NCBI GenBank assembly: GCA_964542915.1
Contig: CAZIVP010000004.1
Coordinates: 210,979 to 274,978, forward strand
Length of the DNA stretch: 64,000 bases
Direction of reading: 5' to 3'
DNA from: CAZIVP01 sp964542915
GTDB taxonomy: Bacteria; Calditrichota; Calditrichia; Calditrichales; Calditrichaceae
Numbering within the stretch: position 1 is the first letter of the stretch; every line of letters starts with the position of its first letter. Below the pieces are notes generated by a model. The model was not told where the DNA came from and made no database searches. It saw nothing but the letters and a program-made list of their open reading frames with translations. The position numbers and the translations under genes are program-made. This document shows, one piece after another, positions 8,220-18,700 of the stretch.

Positions 8220-8942
8220 ATGGAATATCAAACGGTTGTACTGGTAACCGGCGCCAGTCGCGGTATCGGACGCGCTATCGCACTTAAATACGCCAAAGAA
8301 GGCGCATCGCTCGCCCTGACAGCGCGAGACCGAAAGGCGCTCGATGAAACCGCGTCTATGATCCGTAATGACGGCGGCAAAGATCCCTTGCTGCTACCGG
8401 CCGATTTACAGGATGTGGATCAAATTTCGGGCATCGTCGAACAGGTAATGAAAACATTTAACCACATCAATGTGCTGGTTAATAACGCGGGGATCGGGCA
8501 TTTAAAACCATTCCTGGAATTAACGATTGACGAATTTCAGCAGATGATGGATATCAATATGCGCGCCGTATTTGCGCTGACCCAAAACGTCATTCCGCAT
8601 ATGATCGAACAAAATTCGGGAACGGTCATCAATATAGCTTCGTTGGCGGGTAAAAACGGTTTTAAGAGCGGCACGGGTTATGCCGCCAGCAAGTGGGCGC
8701 TAAGAGGATTTGCTCAGTGTTTGATGCCGGAAGTCCGTGAACACAATATTCGTGTTGTGACTATTTTCCCGGGCTCGGTCTACACGGAATTCGGTAGCGG
8801 CGGCCCGCACCCAACCGGAACGCCGCCAAAAAACCGCATGTTGCCGGAAGACGTGGCCGAGACCGCCTATATGGCATTTGCGATGCCCGATCGCACCATG
8901 ATCAGTGAAATTGATATGCGCCCCAGCAATCCGAAAAGATAA
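8220..8942 (+). CDS. Short-chain dehydrogenase/reductase
   Basis: A 240-residue classical SDR. It shows the N-terminal dinucleotide-binding motif TGASRGIG, the NNAG motif stabilising the central sheet, the catalytic Ser in NIASLAG, and the catalytic YxxxK as YAASK. LTARDR after the second strand suggests NADP(H) preference because of its basic residue. An AAGGAGG site precedes the ATG. It probably reduces a carbonyl compound and may belong to the TetR stress regulon upstream, although a terminator-like hairpin intervenes. The substrate cannot be assigned. Confidence 0.88.
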   Translation: MEYQTVVLVTGASRGIGRAIALKYAKEGASLALTARDRKALDETASMIRNDGGKDPLLLPADLQDVDQISGIVEQVMKTFNHINVLVNNAGIGHLKPFLELTIDEFQQMMDINMRAVFALTQNVIPHMIEQNSGTVINIASLAGKNGFKSGTGYAASKWALRGFAQCLMPEVREHNIRVVTIFPGSVYTEFGSGGPHPTGTPPKNRMLPEDVAETAYMAFAMPDRTMISEIDMRPSNPKR

Positions 8943-8954
8943 TGACGATTCAAT

Positions 8955-8985
8955 TGCAGAGGCGTTGCGCTGAAACGCCTCTGCA
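8955..8985 (+). terminator. Hairpin after the SDR gene
   Basis: A perfect 12-base-pair stem (TGCAGAGGCGTT / AACGCCTCTGCA) with a 7-base loop lies 13 bases after the stop codon. Only a few T residues follow, so termination is likely but not textbook. The next 260 bases up to 9247 contain no recognisable gene. Confidence 0.65.
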
Positions 8986-9247
8986 TAAATCAATTTGTTT
9001 CGCCATCGCACCATGGATTGGTAAAGAACTGAAGGCCGACTTAACCAGGGAAGAGGGAAATTACCCGTTTTAACCTGAACACGGATTAACATTTTTGTTT
9101 GACCTTTCCTTCTTTTTTTTTATTGTTACATGCACCTCGTCGTAACGGATTATATTTAATCTTGATTTTAATATCTGATAATTATAAACTTACAGGTATT
9201 AACACGAACAAACAGAACGTCATAAATCATGGCAGGTACGGATTGGG

Positions 9248-10912
9248 ATGCATCGTAATTACTATCTATTCAGGGAACAGGTCGCGGAAATAAAGCCGGA
9301 AGTGATTCATCAACCCATCCGCTCCATTTTTACCTACCGCAAAAACGAACTGGCGTTGGCGATTGGCGATGACCGGTTTTTGAAAGTGTGTATGGCTCCG
9401 CATCTTCCCTATCTGCTCCTCGATAAAAGCCACAATACCAGAGCGCCGAAATTTCACATGTTTGAATACCTCTTTGATCTGGAGATCCAGGATATTTATA
9501 TCCGAGGATTTGATAAATGCGTGCACATTAAACTAAAAGATTATATCATCGAAGCAGTCTTCTATGGTAAGCAGCCCAATGTGTTTATTAAAAATCTAAA
9601 TCAGGATGTACTGGACCGGTTTAAAGAGTCAGAACAATCCTTCCCGCCTTCCGCCGAAGGGAAATTAGACCTCACCCGTTTCAGCCGCGAAGATTGGGAA
9701 CACACGATTTTACGGGATCCGAACAAATCCATTGAGGGTGTGTTGATGAAACACTTCGGCGGTATCAATAAAAAAATCATCAGGGAAATTCTATTGCGCA
9801 GCGGCTTAAAAAGCGGCGATAAATTAAAAAATTGCGGAGACGATGCCCGCACTGCGCTTTTTAAAACCGTAACCGAAGTTGGAAACGCCATAGATGATGA
9901 AGGCATCTATTTATACTGGCACGGCGATCACGTACGCATGCTTACGCTTTTACCCTTTTATCATATCGAACATGAAAACGCGGAGTGGAACCGGCGTTTT
10001 TACCATTCCGTAAACCAAACCTGGAAAACGTTTGTACAGCGAACTGAAAATCAGAAACAATATGAACAACTGCGTTCCCGTTGCGAAAACGCCCTTAAAA
10101 ATAGACGTGCGTATGTGCGGCGAAGCCTGTCTAAAATTGAACAATCGACCGATCTTCATCAACGTAAGGCGGATGCCGAAATGAAAGGGAATTTACTATT
10201 AACGTTTAAACAGCAAATTCCTGAAAATCAATCGAACGTGACGCTGGATAATATCTTCAGTGAATCGGATGAAAAAGTAACGATTAAATTAAATCCCAAT
10301 AAAAGCATTGTTGAAAACGCAAACCAATACTTCAATAAGTTTAAGAATATCGAGCGTAAGAAGCACTCGCTGGAAATCAAAAGAAGGACGACCGAACAGG
10401 AATTATCGGATCTGGATCGACTGATGCAAACGTTTAAAAACCTCACGGACCTTAAAAGTTTGAAGAAATTCCATGATCAATTGGTGGAAATGCATCTGAT
10501 ACAGGATAACGAAACGGAAGACGGCAAAAACGCCAGGGCTTCGATGCAGTATATTTTCCATCACTTCATCCTGGATAACGAGTGGCATGTATACGTCGGC
10601 AAAAACGCCTCGAACAATGAATTGCTGACATTTAAATTTGCAAATAAGTGGGATGTGTGGTTGCACGCACAGAGTGTGACCGGCTCCCATGTAATTATCA
10701 GACTACCCAAACGCGACCGGCAACCGCCGCGCAGTGTGATAAAACAGGCTGCCGAAATCGCGGCCGCCTACAGTAAAGCCAAACATTCTTCAACGGTGCC
10801 GGTTATCTATACGGAAGCGCGTTACGTACAACGCATACGTAAAGCCCCTGTGGGTACGGTAAAAGTTCAAAGAGAAAACGTTATATTCGTGGAACCCTTG
10901 CGAATTCACTAA
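9248..10912 (+). CDS. NFACT-family ribosome-quality-control protein (RqcH/Rqc2-like)
   Basis: A 554-residue protein with the full NFACT layout: an NFACT-N domain (about residues 1-200), helix-hairpin-helix and coiled-coil segments (about 270-410), and the C-terminal NFACT-R domain with KWDVWLHAQSVTGSHVIIR-like spacing near residues 460-480. RqcH binds stalled 50S subunits and recruits tRNA-Ala to add C-terminal alanine tails to nascent chains. The family's essential Asp-Arg pair in NFACT-N appears here as Asp89-Lys90 (IRGFDKCVHI), a conservative but notable change. The gene has a weak ribosome binding site and is followed 19 bases later by an exported TPR protein gene. Confidence 0.85.
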   Translation: MHRNYYLFREQVAEIKPEVIHQPIRSIFTYRKNELALAIGDDRFLKVCMAPHLPYLLLDKSHNTRAPKFHMFEYLFDLEIQDIYIRGFDKCVHIKLKDYIIEAVFYGKQPNVFIKNLNQDVLDRFKESEQSFPPSAEGKLDLTRFSREDWEHTILRDPNKSIEGVLMKHFGGINKKIIREILLRSGLKSGDKLKNCGDDARTALFKTVTEVGNAIDDEGIYLYWHGDHVRMLTLLPFYHIEHENAEWNRRFYHSVNQTWKTFVQRTENQKQYEQLRSRCENALKNRRAYVRRSLSKIEQSTDLHQRKADAEMKGNLLLTFKQQIPENQSNVTLDNIFSESDEKVTIKLNPNKSIVENANQYFNKFKNIERKKHSLEIKRRTTEQELSDLDRLMQTFKNLTDLKSLKKFHDQLVEMHLIQDNETEDGKNARASMQYIFHHFILDNEWHVYVGKNASNNELLTFKFANKWDVWLHAQSVTGSHVIIRLPKRDRQPPRSVIKQAAEIAAAYSKAKHSSTVPVIYTEARYVQRIRKAPVGTVKVQRENVIFVEPLRIH

Positions 10913-10931
10913 AAACAAGCAAAGTAGGTGT

Positions 10932-12188
10932 ATGGTGCGATCTATACTTTTCTTGATCATCGTTATCCCTTTATTACTGCGACCGGCAGCAGCCAAGCAA
11001 CAGCCGCAACCGGACGATTATTTCAACTTTTTGCAACAAACCTATTTTGAAAACACGCGGGACTCCCTGAATACATTTCTAACGCGTGAGCTTTCCATTT
11101 TTCAGCAACGTTTCCCCAATTACAGGCAATTGGATCAAATTTTGTGGATGTTGGCTGAACTGGAACGGCGCCAGGGACGCCCTATCTCAGCTCTATTCGA
11201 TTACTTGAAAATCGAATATATCAGTCCACGCTCCAAACTGAAAGGACAGGTGGATGAACGTATCAAAGGCATTTTAAATGAAAATCAAACCCTCAGTCAA
11301 TTACAACAAGAAGCCATTATGCAATTGATTGAGCGTGATCTCAACTTTGGCGACCGTCCCGAGGCCTGCTTTCAGTATCTAACCTTTTTGCTATCGATCA
11401 ATGAATCCGGTTTTTCAAATCGCATTCTCGCTGAGATCGATCTCTATCAGCGCATGTTTCCGGGCGTCCATGATAAAGACGACATCCTCTGTTTCTGGCA
11501 GGGCCGGTTGCATGAAAGGTTGCATCAGCCTTTTAGCGCTGCGGGTTATTATACAAAATTGATTTCGCTTTATCCGGAATCCGATATGTTTATGCAAGCC
11601 ACGTTCCGTAAAGCGATGTTGAACTATAAAGAAATCGGACGCATACAAGAAGCGGTTGAAGCATTTATCATCGTTATTAATTCTGCGGAGAATCCCAAGC
11701 TTGCCGGTTCCGCCCAGTTCTATCTGGCTGAAATCTATCGCGAGCCTCTGAATAAACTTGAAGAAGCCCTCAATAACTACCGTCTGTTCGTGGAAGCCTT
11801 TCCGAATCACCGATACTATGGCAGGGCGCTCCGACACATTGCTGGTATTGCCCGGCAATTGAATCGCCACGAAGAAGCAATAACCGCTTATATGCAATTT
11901 TTTGAGCATGCTCCGCACGATACCTTTGCGGCCGAGGCCATACGAACGATAGCGGACATTTATATCGAACAGTTTAATAATTATGAGCGGGCCGCCGAAG
12001 TGTTAAAGGTTTTTGTCGCCCATAATAAATCACATCCCCGCGCTCCTCAATTTATATATGACGCCGCGCGTTATTATATGGAAAATCTTGATAATCGCAG
12101 CCGCTCACGGGCATTATGCGATACGATAATTGCTTACTATCCCGAAAGTAAGTGGGCCGAAAGAGCAAAATCCCTGAAAAAGAAGTAG
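10932..12188 (+). CDS. Exported TPR-repeat protein
   Basis: A 418-residue protein with an N-terminal signal peptide (SILFLIIVIPLLLRPAAA). It then consists almost entirely of tetratricopeptide-like helix pairs, for example AQFYLAEIYREPLNKLEEAL, ALRHIAGIARQLNRHEEAI and AIRTIADIYIEQFNNYERAA. The repeats resemble those of BamD/YbgF-type periplasmic scaffolds. No enzymatic motif is present. It probably acts in protein-protein contacts in the periplasm or at the outer membrane. It follows the NFACT gene closely, and its stop lies three bases from the stop of the convergent porV-like gene. Confidence 0.75.
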   Translation: MVRSILFLIIVIPLLLRPAAAKQQPQPDDYFNFLQQTYFENTRDSLNTFLTRELSIFQQRFPNYRQLDQILWMLAELERRQGRPISALFDYLKIEYISPRSKLKGQVDERIKGILNENQTLSQLQQEAIMQLIERDLNFGDRPEACFQYLTFLLSINESGFSNRILAEIDLYQRMFPGVHDKDDILCFWQGRLHERLHQPFSAAGYYTKLISLYPESDMFMQATFRKAMLNYKEIGRIQEAVEAFIIVINSAENPKLAGSAQFYLAEIYREPLNKLEEALNNYRLFVEAFPNHRYYGRALRHIAGIARQLNRHEEAITAYMQFFEHAPHDTFAAEAIRTIADIYIEQFNNYERAAEVLKVFVAHNKSHPRAPQFIYDAARYYMENLDNRSRSRALCDTIIAYYPESKWAERAKSLKKK

Positions 12189-12190
12189 CG

Positions 12191-13195
12191 TTAATTGCCG
12201 TAAAGTTCAGGCAACTGCAAATGAAATGAGATGCGATGGATGTCGCCAAGCTCACTTTCATAAGCCGTGAATGAATAATCGAACCTCATCTTCGGTATTT
12301 GCAAACCGATACCGGTGTTAAAACGATTCAAATCATCCATCCCGAACCGTAAAGCTAATGTATTTTTGTAAGAAATTTCCATGCCCCAAAAACTGTCTAA
12401 GCTAAGGGAACCCAGATGATACTGGCTGGCATAAGCGCGATTTTCATTCAGGATATTAAAATCCATTGCGGGTTTAATCCGGAGAGGAACGGCAGGTACC
12501 TGAAAGATATATGCCAATCCCAAGCGCACGGACGGCGCAATCAGTTCGGTTTCTCCACTGCTCCAACTCATCAAAGTACTGGTAATGTCGCGCAGCATTA
12601 AGCCGCTGTGTAAGTTTCGCCAGATATTGTACTGAAACCCCACATCAAATCCGATTCCCATCGCGGATTCGATGTTATAATCACGGTAAATCACTTTGGC
12701 GCTGGCGCCATAATGTAAACGTTCATTATAGGCTTTGGCATAGCTGAGGTAAACCACATAATCGCCGGTATTGAACGTACGAATTTTGGAATAATCGAGT
12801 GAATAATCGCCCTCCTGCTGACCATCAGCTATAACCTTTGCCTGTCGGCTGTCTTTGATGCCGTTTACTGTCAGATAGGTTACCGAAAGAGCCAGCGCCG
12901 ACCGGTCCTCCATCGGATGGGATACGGCCAGATAGTTATGTTGAATGCTGCTTATAAATTGTTTGCTGTGCATAAACGACATTTGAAAACCGCGGGCTTT
13001 AACCAAACCCGCCGGATTCCAGTAACCGGAAGTTACATCCGATGTTAAAGCTGTATACGCCCCTGCCATCCCGAGTGCACTGCTTCCGACGCCGAGATTC
13101 ATGAATTCGCCTGCGTATTTCTTAAAAGAAGCGCTGTGGAGGTGGGTACCCCACACAAAAATGATTAACAGAAGCGAAACGATGCGTGTGTTCAT
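12191..13195 (-). CDS. PorV/PorQ-family outer-membrane protein
   Basis: A 334-residue beta-barrel protein with a signal peptide and the family signature right after it: YAGEFMNLGVGSSALGMAGA, then SGYWNPAGLV. Proteins with this start (PorV, PorQ, UPF0164) form FadL-like barrels and, in type IX secretion systems, shuttle cargo at the outer membrane. No other type IX component was found in the window, so a role in that pathway is inferred. It is the last gene of the minus-strand cluster that begins with dnaE, 60 bases after the lipid-kinase-like gene. Confidence 0.8.
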   Translation of the reverse strand: MNTRIVSLLLIIFVWGTHLHSASFKKYAGEFMNLGVGSSALGMAGAYTALTSDVTSGYWNPAGLVKARGFQMSFMHSKQFISSIQHNYLAVSHPMEDRSALALSVTYLTVNGIKDSRQAKVIADGQQEGDYSLDYSKIRTFNTGDYVVYLSYAKAYNERLHYGASAKVIYRDYNIESAMGIGFDVGFQYNIWRNLHSGLMLRDITSTLMSWSSGETELIAPSVRLGLAYIFQVPAVPLRIKPAMDFNILNENRAYASQYHLGSLSLDSFWGMEISYKNTLALRFGMDDLNRFNTGIGLQIPKMRFDYSFTAYESELGDIHRISFHLQLPELYGN

Positions 13196-13255
13196 ATCTA
13201 TTGATACCTTCGCTTAAATGGTTAACTCGTACCGGTTATAGCGGCAAATTAGGAT

Positions 13256-13822
13256 TTATACCACCATAAACAGATATCCGCTTATCACCGGTACGAGTAT
13301 ATTATCATCCAAGCCCAACGGTAAAAATTCAATAATTGCCGCCGCCAGAGCAACGAACAGGCCTGCCCAGGAATAATCCGTTAAGACCAGTACAATGGCG
13401 GAAGCGGTTAAATAAAAAGCCAACGCACCTTCGATGGTTTTCCCCATCCATTGATCGGAGCCCAGCCGGCGGCCGGCAATCGCAGCAGCAGGATCGGCCA
13501 GTGTTAAAAAAAGCGCAGCCGGAATAGCCGCCGTCTTCGGGTAGAGTATAACGACCAAAGCCAAACCCGTAAACAAATAAGTCGCTCCGGTTATTTTTCT
13601 CCGTTGCTCCCCTTCCCTTAACAGTTTGGAAAATACTTTTAAAAAATAGCGTTCTGCAAGGGAAAAATGCATCCGTAAAAGTTCCGCGAGCCAAAAACCG
13701 ATTGCTATGAAAACACAGATAAATCGGATTTGTTCCTCGTCAAGCAACCATAAATAAGCCAGTGGTAAAATTGTTGTGGAAAGATGAATGGACTTGCGTT
13801 GTAGTTCGTATCGCAGGGTCAC
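13256..13822 (-). CDS. Dolichol kinase/CDP-diglyceride synthetase-like membrane protein
   Basis: A 188-residue integral membrane protein with about six hydrophobic segments. The N-terminus ELQRKSIHLSTT and the conserved loop LADPAAAIAGRRLGSDQWMGKTIEG match the CTP-dependent lipid kinase family (dolichol, phytol and diacylglycerol kinases), which use the DPxAxxxGxxxG and K-T-xEG residues to bind CTP. It probably phosphorylates a membrane lipid or prenol; the substrate is not identifiable. The GTG start overlaps the rpe stop by one base (TAGTG), showing translational coupling. Confidence 0.75.
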   Translation of the reverse strand: MTLRYELQRKSIHLSTTILPLAYLWLLDEEQIRFICVFIAIGFWLAELLRMHFSLAERYFLKVFSKLLREGEQRRKITGATYLFTGLALVVILYPKTAAIPAALFLTLADPAAAIAGRRLGSDQWMGKTIEGALAFYLTASAIVLVLTDYSWAGLFVALAAAIIEFLPLGLDDNILVPVISGYLFMVV

Positions 13823-14502
13823 TACGCTTCCTTTACCGCGTTTTGAGCAATCCGTTTTAAAGAACGTGTGGCCTCGCCAATGGAAGGCGCTGAAAAGATA
13901 GCGTTGCCCGCCACCAAAACATCCGCGCCCGCTTCCACTACAGAAGGCGCTGTTTTTAAATTCAACCCGCCATCCACTTCCAAAAGACAGTTTGGATTCT
14001 GCTCCGCAAGCATAAATCGCAAACTCCGGATTTTATTCAGAGAATATGAGATGAATTTCTGTCCGCCAAAACCCGGATTGACGCTCATGATCAGGATCAG
14101 ATCAAGTTTATTTAAAATCGGCTCCAGCGTGTGCACCGGTGTAGCCGGATTGATTGATACGCCGGCTTTACATCCGTTTTCATGAATTGCTTGAACGGTG
14201 CGATCCAAATGCGGGCATGCTTCCTGATGCACCGTAATAATCGCAGCGCCGGCTTCGGCAAATTCCCTTATGAAATGATCCGGATTTTGCACCATAAGGT
14301 GCACGTCCAATGGCAAAGAGGTGACTCGCTTCAGGGCTTGTACCATGAACGGCCCGAAAGTCAAATTGGGCACAAAACGTCCGTCCATGACATCCACATG
14401 GATGAAGTCTGCGCCGTTCTCTTCAACAGCCTTTACCTGCGATTGTAAGTCCAACACATCGGCGGATAATATGGAAGGCGCCAGGTAACCCATTAATTTC
14501 AA
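13822..14502 (-). CDS. rpe: Ribulose-phosphate 3-epimerase
   Basis: A 226-residue TIM-barrel enzyme that interconverts ribulose 5-phosphate and xylulose 5-phosphate in the pentose phosphate pathway. Active-site signatures are complete: LAPSILSAD at the start, HVDVMDGRFVPN (metal-binding His and catalytic Asp), DVHLMVQNPD, SVNPGFGGQKF (phosphate loop) and EVDGGLN (second catalytic Asp), with GADVLVAGNAIF near the end. Its start overlaps the end of the upstream PASTA gene by four bases (ATGA). Confidence 0.95.
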   Translation of the reverse strand: MKLMGYLAPSILSADVLDLQSQVKAVEENGADFIHVDVMDGRFVPNLTFGPFMVQALKRVTSLPLDVHLMVQNPDHFIREFAEAGAAIITVHQEACPHLDRTVQAIHENGCKAGVSINPATPVHTLEPILNKLDLILIMSVNPGFGGQKFISYSLNKIRSLRFMLAEQNPNCLLEVDGGLNLKTAPSVVEAGADVLVAGNAIFSAPSIGEATRSLKRIAQNAVKEA

Positions 14503-15272
14503 TCCTCTCCCTCTATTTGACCTACCTTACTGACGGTAAGCCGAACCGGTTTTTCGATTTCCAGCGGCGCTCCGGCCGGTATATTTTGTTTTAATACCGT
14601 TTCGGGCAGCATGTTTTCTTTCTCTCGATATTCGATTTCTACATTGCTGATACCCAGCGCTTCGAGCTTTTTCTTGGCGACGCCCAGACTTTGCCCCACC
14701 AGGTTCGGAAATTCCTGTTTCTGAGACATCTGACCAAGGCTGATGGTTATATCAATCTCTTTGCCCTGTTTAACGGTTTGGCCCGGCGGGAAAGATTGAT
14801 TGATGACCACCCCCTCCAGCGCAAGATCGGAATATTCATAATACTTTGAGCCCAGTTCGAGTCCGTTGTTTTTTAAAATCAGCTCCGCTTCCCTCGGTGA
14901 TTTTGAAAATAAATTGGGCATGACAATCGGTTTTTCGCCGATGCTCACCGTCAGATACACATTACGCCCCTTCTTAACCTCGGAATAGGCAAATGGCATT
15001 TGTTCAACCACAAGACCTTTGGCATAATGAGAATCGTAAACCGAATCCGCAATAATCACATCAAAGCCTTTGTTCTCTAATACATTTTTAGCGTCTTCCA
15101 GCGGTAATTCTACAACATCGGGCAACGGCATCGAATCGCCCAGCCTGACATAAGTCGGCATGACGATTTTATCCATTAAAAGAACAAACAAAATAAAAAT
15201 TACGAAGATAATAATGATTTTAAACCAACGTGTTTGTACAAACCTGCGACGAAACATTTCAGAAACATTCAT
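14499..15272 (-). CDS. Membrane-anchored protein with three PASTA domains
   Basis: A 257-residue protein: a short cytoplasmic N-terminus, one transmembrane segment (about residues 19-37, WFKIIIIFVIFILFVLLMD), then three PASTA repeats of about 70 residues, with motifs such as MPLPDVVELPLEDAKNVLE, MPNLFSKSPREAELIL and FPNLVGQSLGVAKKKL. PASTA domains bind peptidoglycan stem peptides or muropeptides. They usually sit on Ser/Thr kinases or penicillin-binding proteins. Here no kinase or transpeptidase domain is attached, so it may be a cell-wall sensor or adaptor. It lies between dtd and rpe; in many bacteria rpe follows a PASTA kinase gene and rsgA. Confidence 0.88.
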   Translation of the reverse strand: MNVSEMFRRRFVQTRWFKIIIIFVIFILFVLLMDKIVMPTYVRLGDSMPLPDVVELPLEDAKNVLENKGFDVIIADSVYDSHYAKGLVVEQMPFAYSEVKKGRNVYLTVSIGEKPIVMPNLFSKSPREAELILKNNGLELGSKYYEYSDLALEGVVINQSFPPGQTVKQGKEIDITISLGQMSQKQEFPNLVGQSLGVAKKKLEALGISNVEIEYREKENMLPETVLKQNIPAGAPLEIEKPVRLTVSKVGQIEGED

Positions 15273-15304
15273 TGAGCACGATTCCCGGAATAAGATTCTA
15301 TTCG

Positions 15305-15754
15305 TTAGCCTGCATTTTTACTTTCGACCAGAATGGTTACAGGACCATAATTGGTTAACCGGATATCCATCATTGCGCCGAATTGGCCCGTTTCCACGCG
15401 AACTCCGTATTCTTGTAACGCTTCTACAAACCGTTCATAAAAAGGTTCACCCTTGTCGGGAGAGGCGGCGTTTATAAAACTCGGCCGCCTTCCCTTGCGC
15501 GTATCGGCCATCAAGGTGAATTGTGAAATGGCAAGAATTTCACCGCCGATATCCAGTAATGAGCGATTCATCTTACCCTGATCATCTTCAAAGACGCGGA
15601 GGTTTACACACTTGTTGGCCATATATTTGATGTCATCTTCATTGTCTTCTCCGGCGACGCCGATGAATAATAATAATCCGCGACCGATATGTCCTACAAT
15701 TTCAGCATCGATTTTAACCGACGCTTCACTGACGCGCTGTAACAAGACCCTCAT
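15305..15754 (-). CDS. dtd: D-aminoacyl-tRNA deacylase
   Basis: A 149-residue enzyme of normal family length that hydrolyses D-aminoacyl-tRNAs and Gly-tRNA-Ala to protect translation. The two signature loops are present: SQFTL with Thr80 at the expected position, and the C-terminal loop TNYGPVTI (family consensus NxGPVT) that forms the cross-subunit cis-Pro specificity site. The N-terminus MRVLLQRVSEASV is typical. The ATG lies two bases after the dnaE stop, so the genes are co-transcribed. Confidence 0.95.
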   Translation of the reverse strand: MRVLLQRVSEASVKIDAEIVGHIGRGLLLFIGVAGEDNEDDIKYMANKCVNLRVFEDDQGKMNRSLLDIGGEILAISQFTLMADTRKGRRPSFINAASPDKGEPFYERFVEALQEYGVRVETGQFGAMMDIRLTNYGPVTILVESKNAG

Positions 15755-15756
15755 AT

Positions 15757-18700
15757 TCAGGCTTTCACCTTCACTTTAATGTTTTCAAGACCGAGCATAT
15801 TCGATAGCTCCTGTAATGTGCGGCGCGTTAATGCGAGCTCGATTCCGGTGGATCGAAAATGAAAAGCGCCTTCCCCGTTCATATTCAATTGCACATATAC
15901 CTTGCTTTTACCCGGGCTCGATTTAAGCGTGAGCTTTAAATGATGTAAATCTTCACTTGAAAACGTTTGTCGTTTTATCGATAACAAAATTGATTCCGTC
16001 AAGGCTTCCGGAGCTTCATCCAATGGCATGATCTGTTCTCCGATCACCTTAATGATACTTTCATCCAGCGCCGAGTTGAGTTTGCCCTTTATATAGACCA
16101 TGGCGTCGGTTTGTAAATAAGGTTCAAACTGTGGAAATACGGAGCCAAAAATCACCGCTTCGTAGGTGCGGTCAAAGTCCTCTATTTTAACAAAAGCCAT
16201 CTTCTGATTTTTTTTATCATGAATCACGCGCATCTCGTTAATTTTTCCGCCGATCGCTATCTTCTTCGGAATATTCAGGCCTTCTGTCTCACCGTCTTTA
16301 ACTTTCAAAATATAAGGCGTTAAATCCGTTGTGTACAATTCAATAATGGAGCGGTATGAATCGAGCGGATGGCCCGAAAAGTAAAACCCGAGCAACTCTT
16401 TTTCCTTTTTTAATTTATCCGTTACAGGCCAATCCGGTACTTGCGGCAACGGTGGGTATGAGAGTAATTCCTGATCCGGGGTCTCTTCAACCTGAAGGTC
16501 AAATAAGTTACGTTGATTGATATTTTTGTTCTTGCTACCCTGTATGTTTTGGGCAAACTCCAGCGCCTGCTCGATGGCATTAAACTTTTGGGCACGGCTT
16601 CCTTCCAGCGAATCCAGGGCGCCCGCCTGAATGAGGCTTTCCAGCACTTTTTTATTGACTAACCTCAAATCCACGTTCTGTAACATTTCATAAATCGTTC
16701 CGAAGCGTCCCTCGTTTTCACGGGCTTCTACTATAGAATGGATCGCTCCTGTACCGACATTTTTAATGGCGGCCATACCGAAAGCAATTTCATCATCAGC
16801 GATTGGCAGAAAATGGGCGTGGCTGTAATTCACATCCGGGGCCTTGATTTTAATGCCAAGTTTTTTGCACTCATCCATCAGGATCATAACACGATCGCTA
16901 TCTTTGACTTCGCTCGTGAGATTCGCAGCCATGAATTCCGCCGGAAAGTGCGCCTTCAGGTAGGCCGTTTGGTAAGCGATAATGGCATAGGCAGCGGAAT
17001 GGGATTTATTGAAACCGTACTCGGCAAATTTATCGATTAACTCCGCGATTTTAAATGCGGTCTGCCGCTTAATTCCGTTTTTAATACAACCCTCGATAAA
17101 TGCCTCATTGTGGGCCACCATCTCTTCTTTCTTTTTCTTGCTCATGGCTTTACGCATCAAATCAGCATCGGCGAGCCGGAAACCGGCCAGTTCCGAAGCA
17201 ATCCGCATTACCTGTTCCTGATAGACGATAATTCCATACGTTTCTTTAAGGATGGGCTCCAGCGCGGGATGCGGATAATCGATTTTTTTGCGGCCGTATT
17301 TGCGGTCGATAAAATCATCGATCATATTCATGGGGCCGGGCCTGTAAAGGGCATTCATGGCAATAAGATCTTCGATGCGGGATGGTTTAAGCTTGCGCAG
17401 GTACTCCTGCATACCCGAACTTTCAAATTGGAACACGCCCACGGTAAGTCCTTCGCCAAACAGATGGTACGTCGCCTCGTCATCGAAGGAAAGGTTTTCC
17501 ACGGAAAAATTCGGATCCCTTCGCTCACGTATGAGATTTTCGGTTTTTTTGATTACCGTAAGATTGCGCAGACCCAGAAAATCCATCTTAAGCAATCCGA
17601 TGGCTTCACTCCAATCCATTGTCCATTGCGTTGTGATCTCTTTATCGGAATTCTTGTACAGCGGAACGTAATTGATGATGTTATCCGGCGTAATGATAAT
17701 ACCGGCGGCATGGACCGACGTATGACGGGCGATCCCTTCCAGCGTCTGCGAATATTTGAATAACTCCCGCATTTTTACATCATCGCTTTCCGCCAGTTGT
17801 TTTAATTCATCCACATTCTGCAGCGCGGATTTGAGGTTAACGGGCTTAACGCCGCCCTTCATGGGCACTTTTTTGGCGATAGAATCGGCGGTGCTCACCG
17901 GCAGTTTAAGAACACGCGCCACATCACGGATGACGCCGCGGGAAGCCATAGTACCAAACGTAATGATTTGCGCTACATTATTTTTGCCGTATTTTTCCTT
18001 AACGTATTCGATTACTTCATCCCGGCGTTCATAACAGAAATCCACATCGATATCCGGCATGGTTACGCGGGCGGGATTCAGGAATCGTTCGAATAACAAG
18101 CCATAACGCAGCGGATCCACGTTGGTTATGCCCAGATTATAAGCGACAATACTGCCCGCCGCGGAACCGCGGCCCAATCCCACCGGAATGTCGCTTTGCC
18201 TCGCAGCATTGATAAAATCCTGGACAATCAGGAAATAGCCTGCGAAGCCCATTTTCTGAATTACCGAAAGTTCGTATTCAATGCGTTCTGCCGTGGATTT
18301 ATCCATATTGGGATAGCGGCGCTTTGCCCCGCGGAAAGTGAGTCTGCGCAAATACTCGTCCGCCGAAATGTCGCCCTCCTCTTTCGGTATGGGGAATTTG
18401 GGCAAATGGCGCTGGGAAAAATCGATATTGAGATCGGTTTTTTCAGCAATTTCACTGGTCCGTTCCAAAACCTTCGGTTTATCCTTAAACAAGGCATACA
18501 TCTCATCGGCGGATTTCAGATACAGGTCTTCAGTGCCATAGCGCAGACGGTTGGGATCGTCCCGGTCTTTTCCGGTCTGTAAACACAAAAGAATATCGTG
18601 CGCCTCGTGATCGCCCTTACGTAAATAGTGATTATCATTGGTGGCGATTACGGGAACGCCCATATCCTCGGCCAAATCATAAATTTGAGGGTATACAGCG

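Noticed and set aside
9099..9293. Open frame of 64 codons overlapping the NFACT start
   Set aside because: It overlaps the start of a well-supported gene and has no recognisable protein features.
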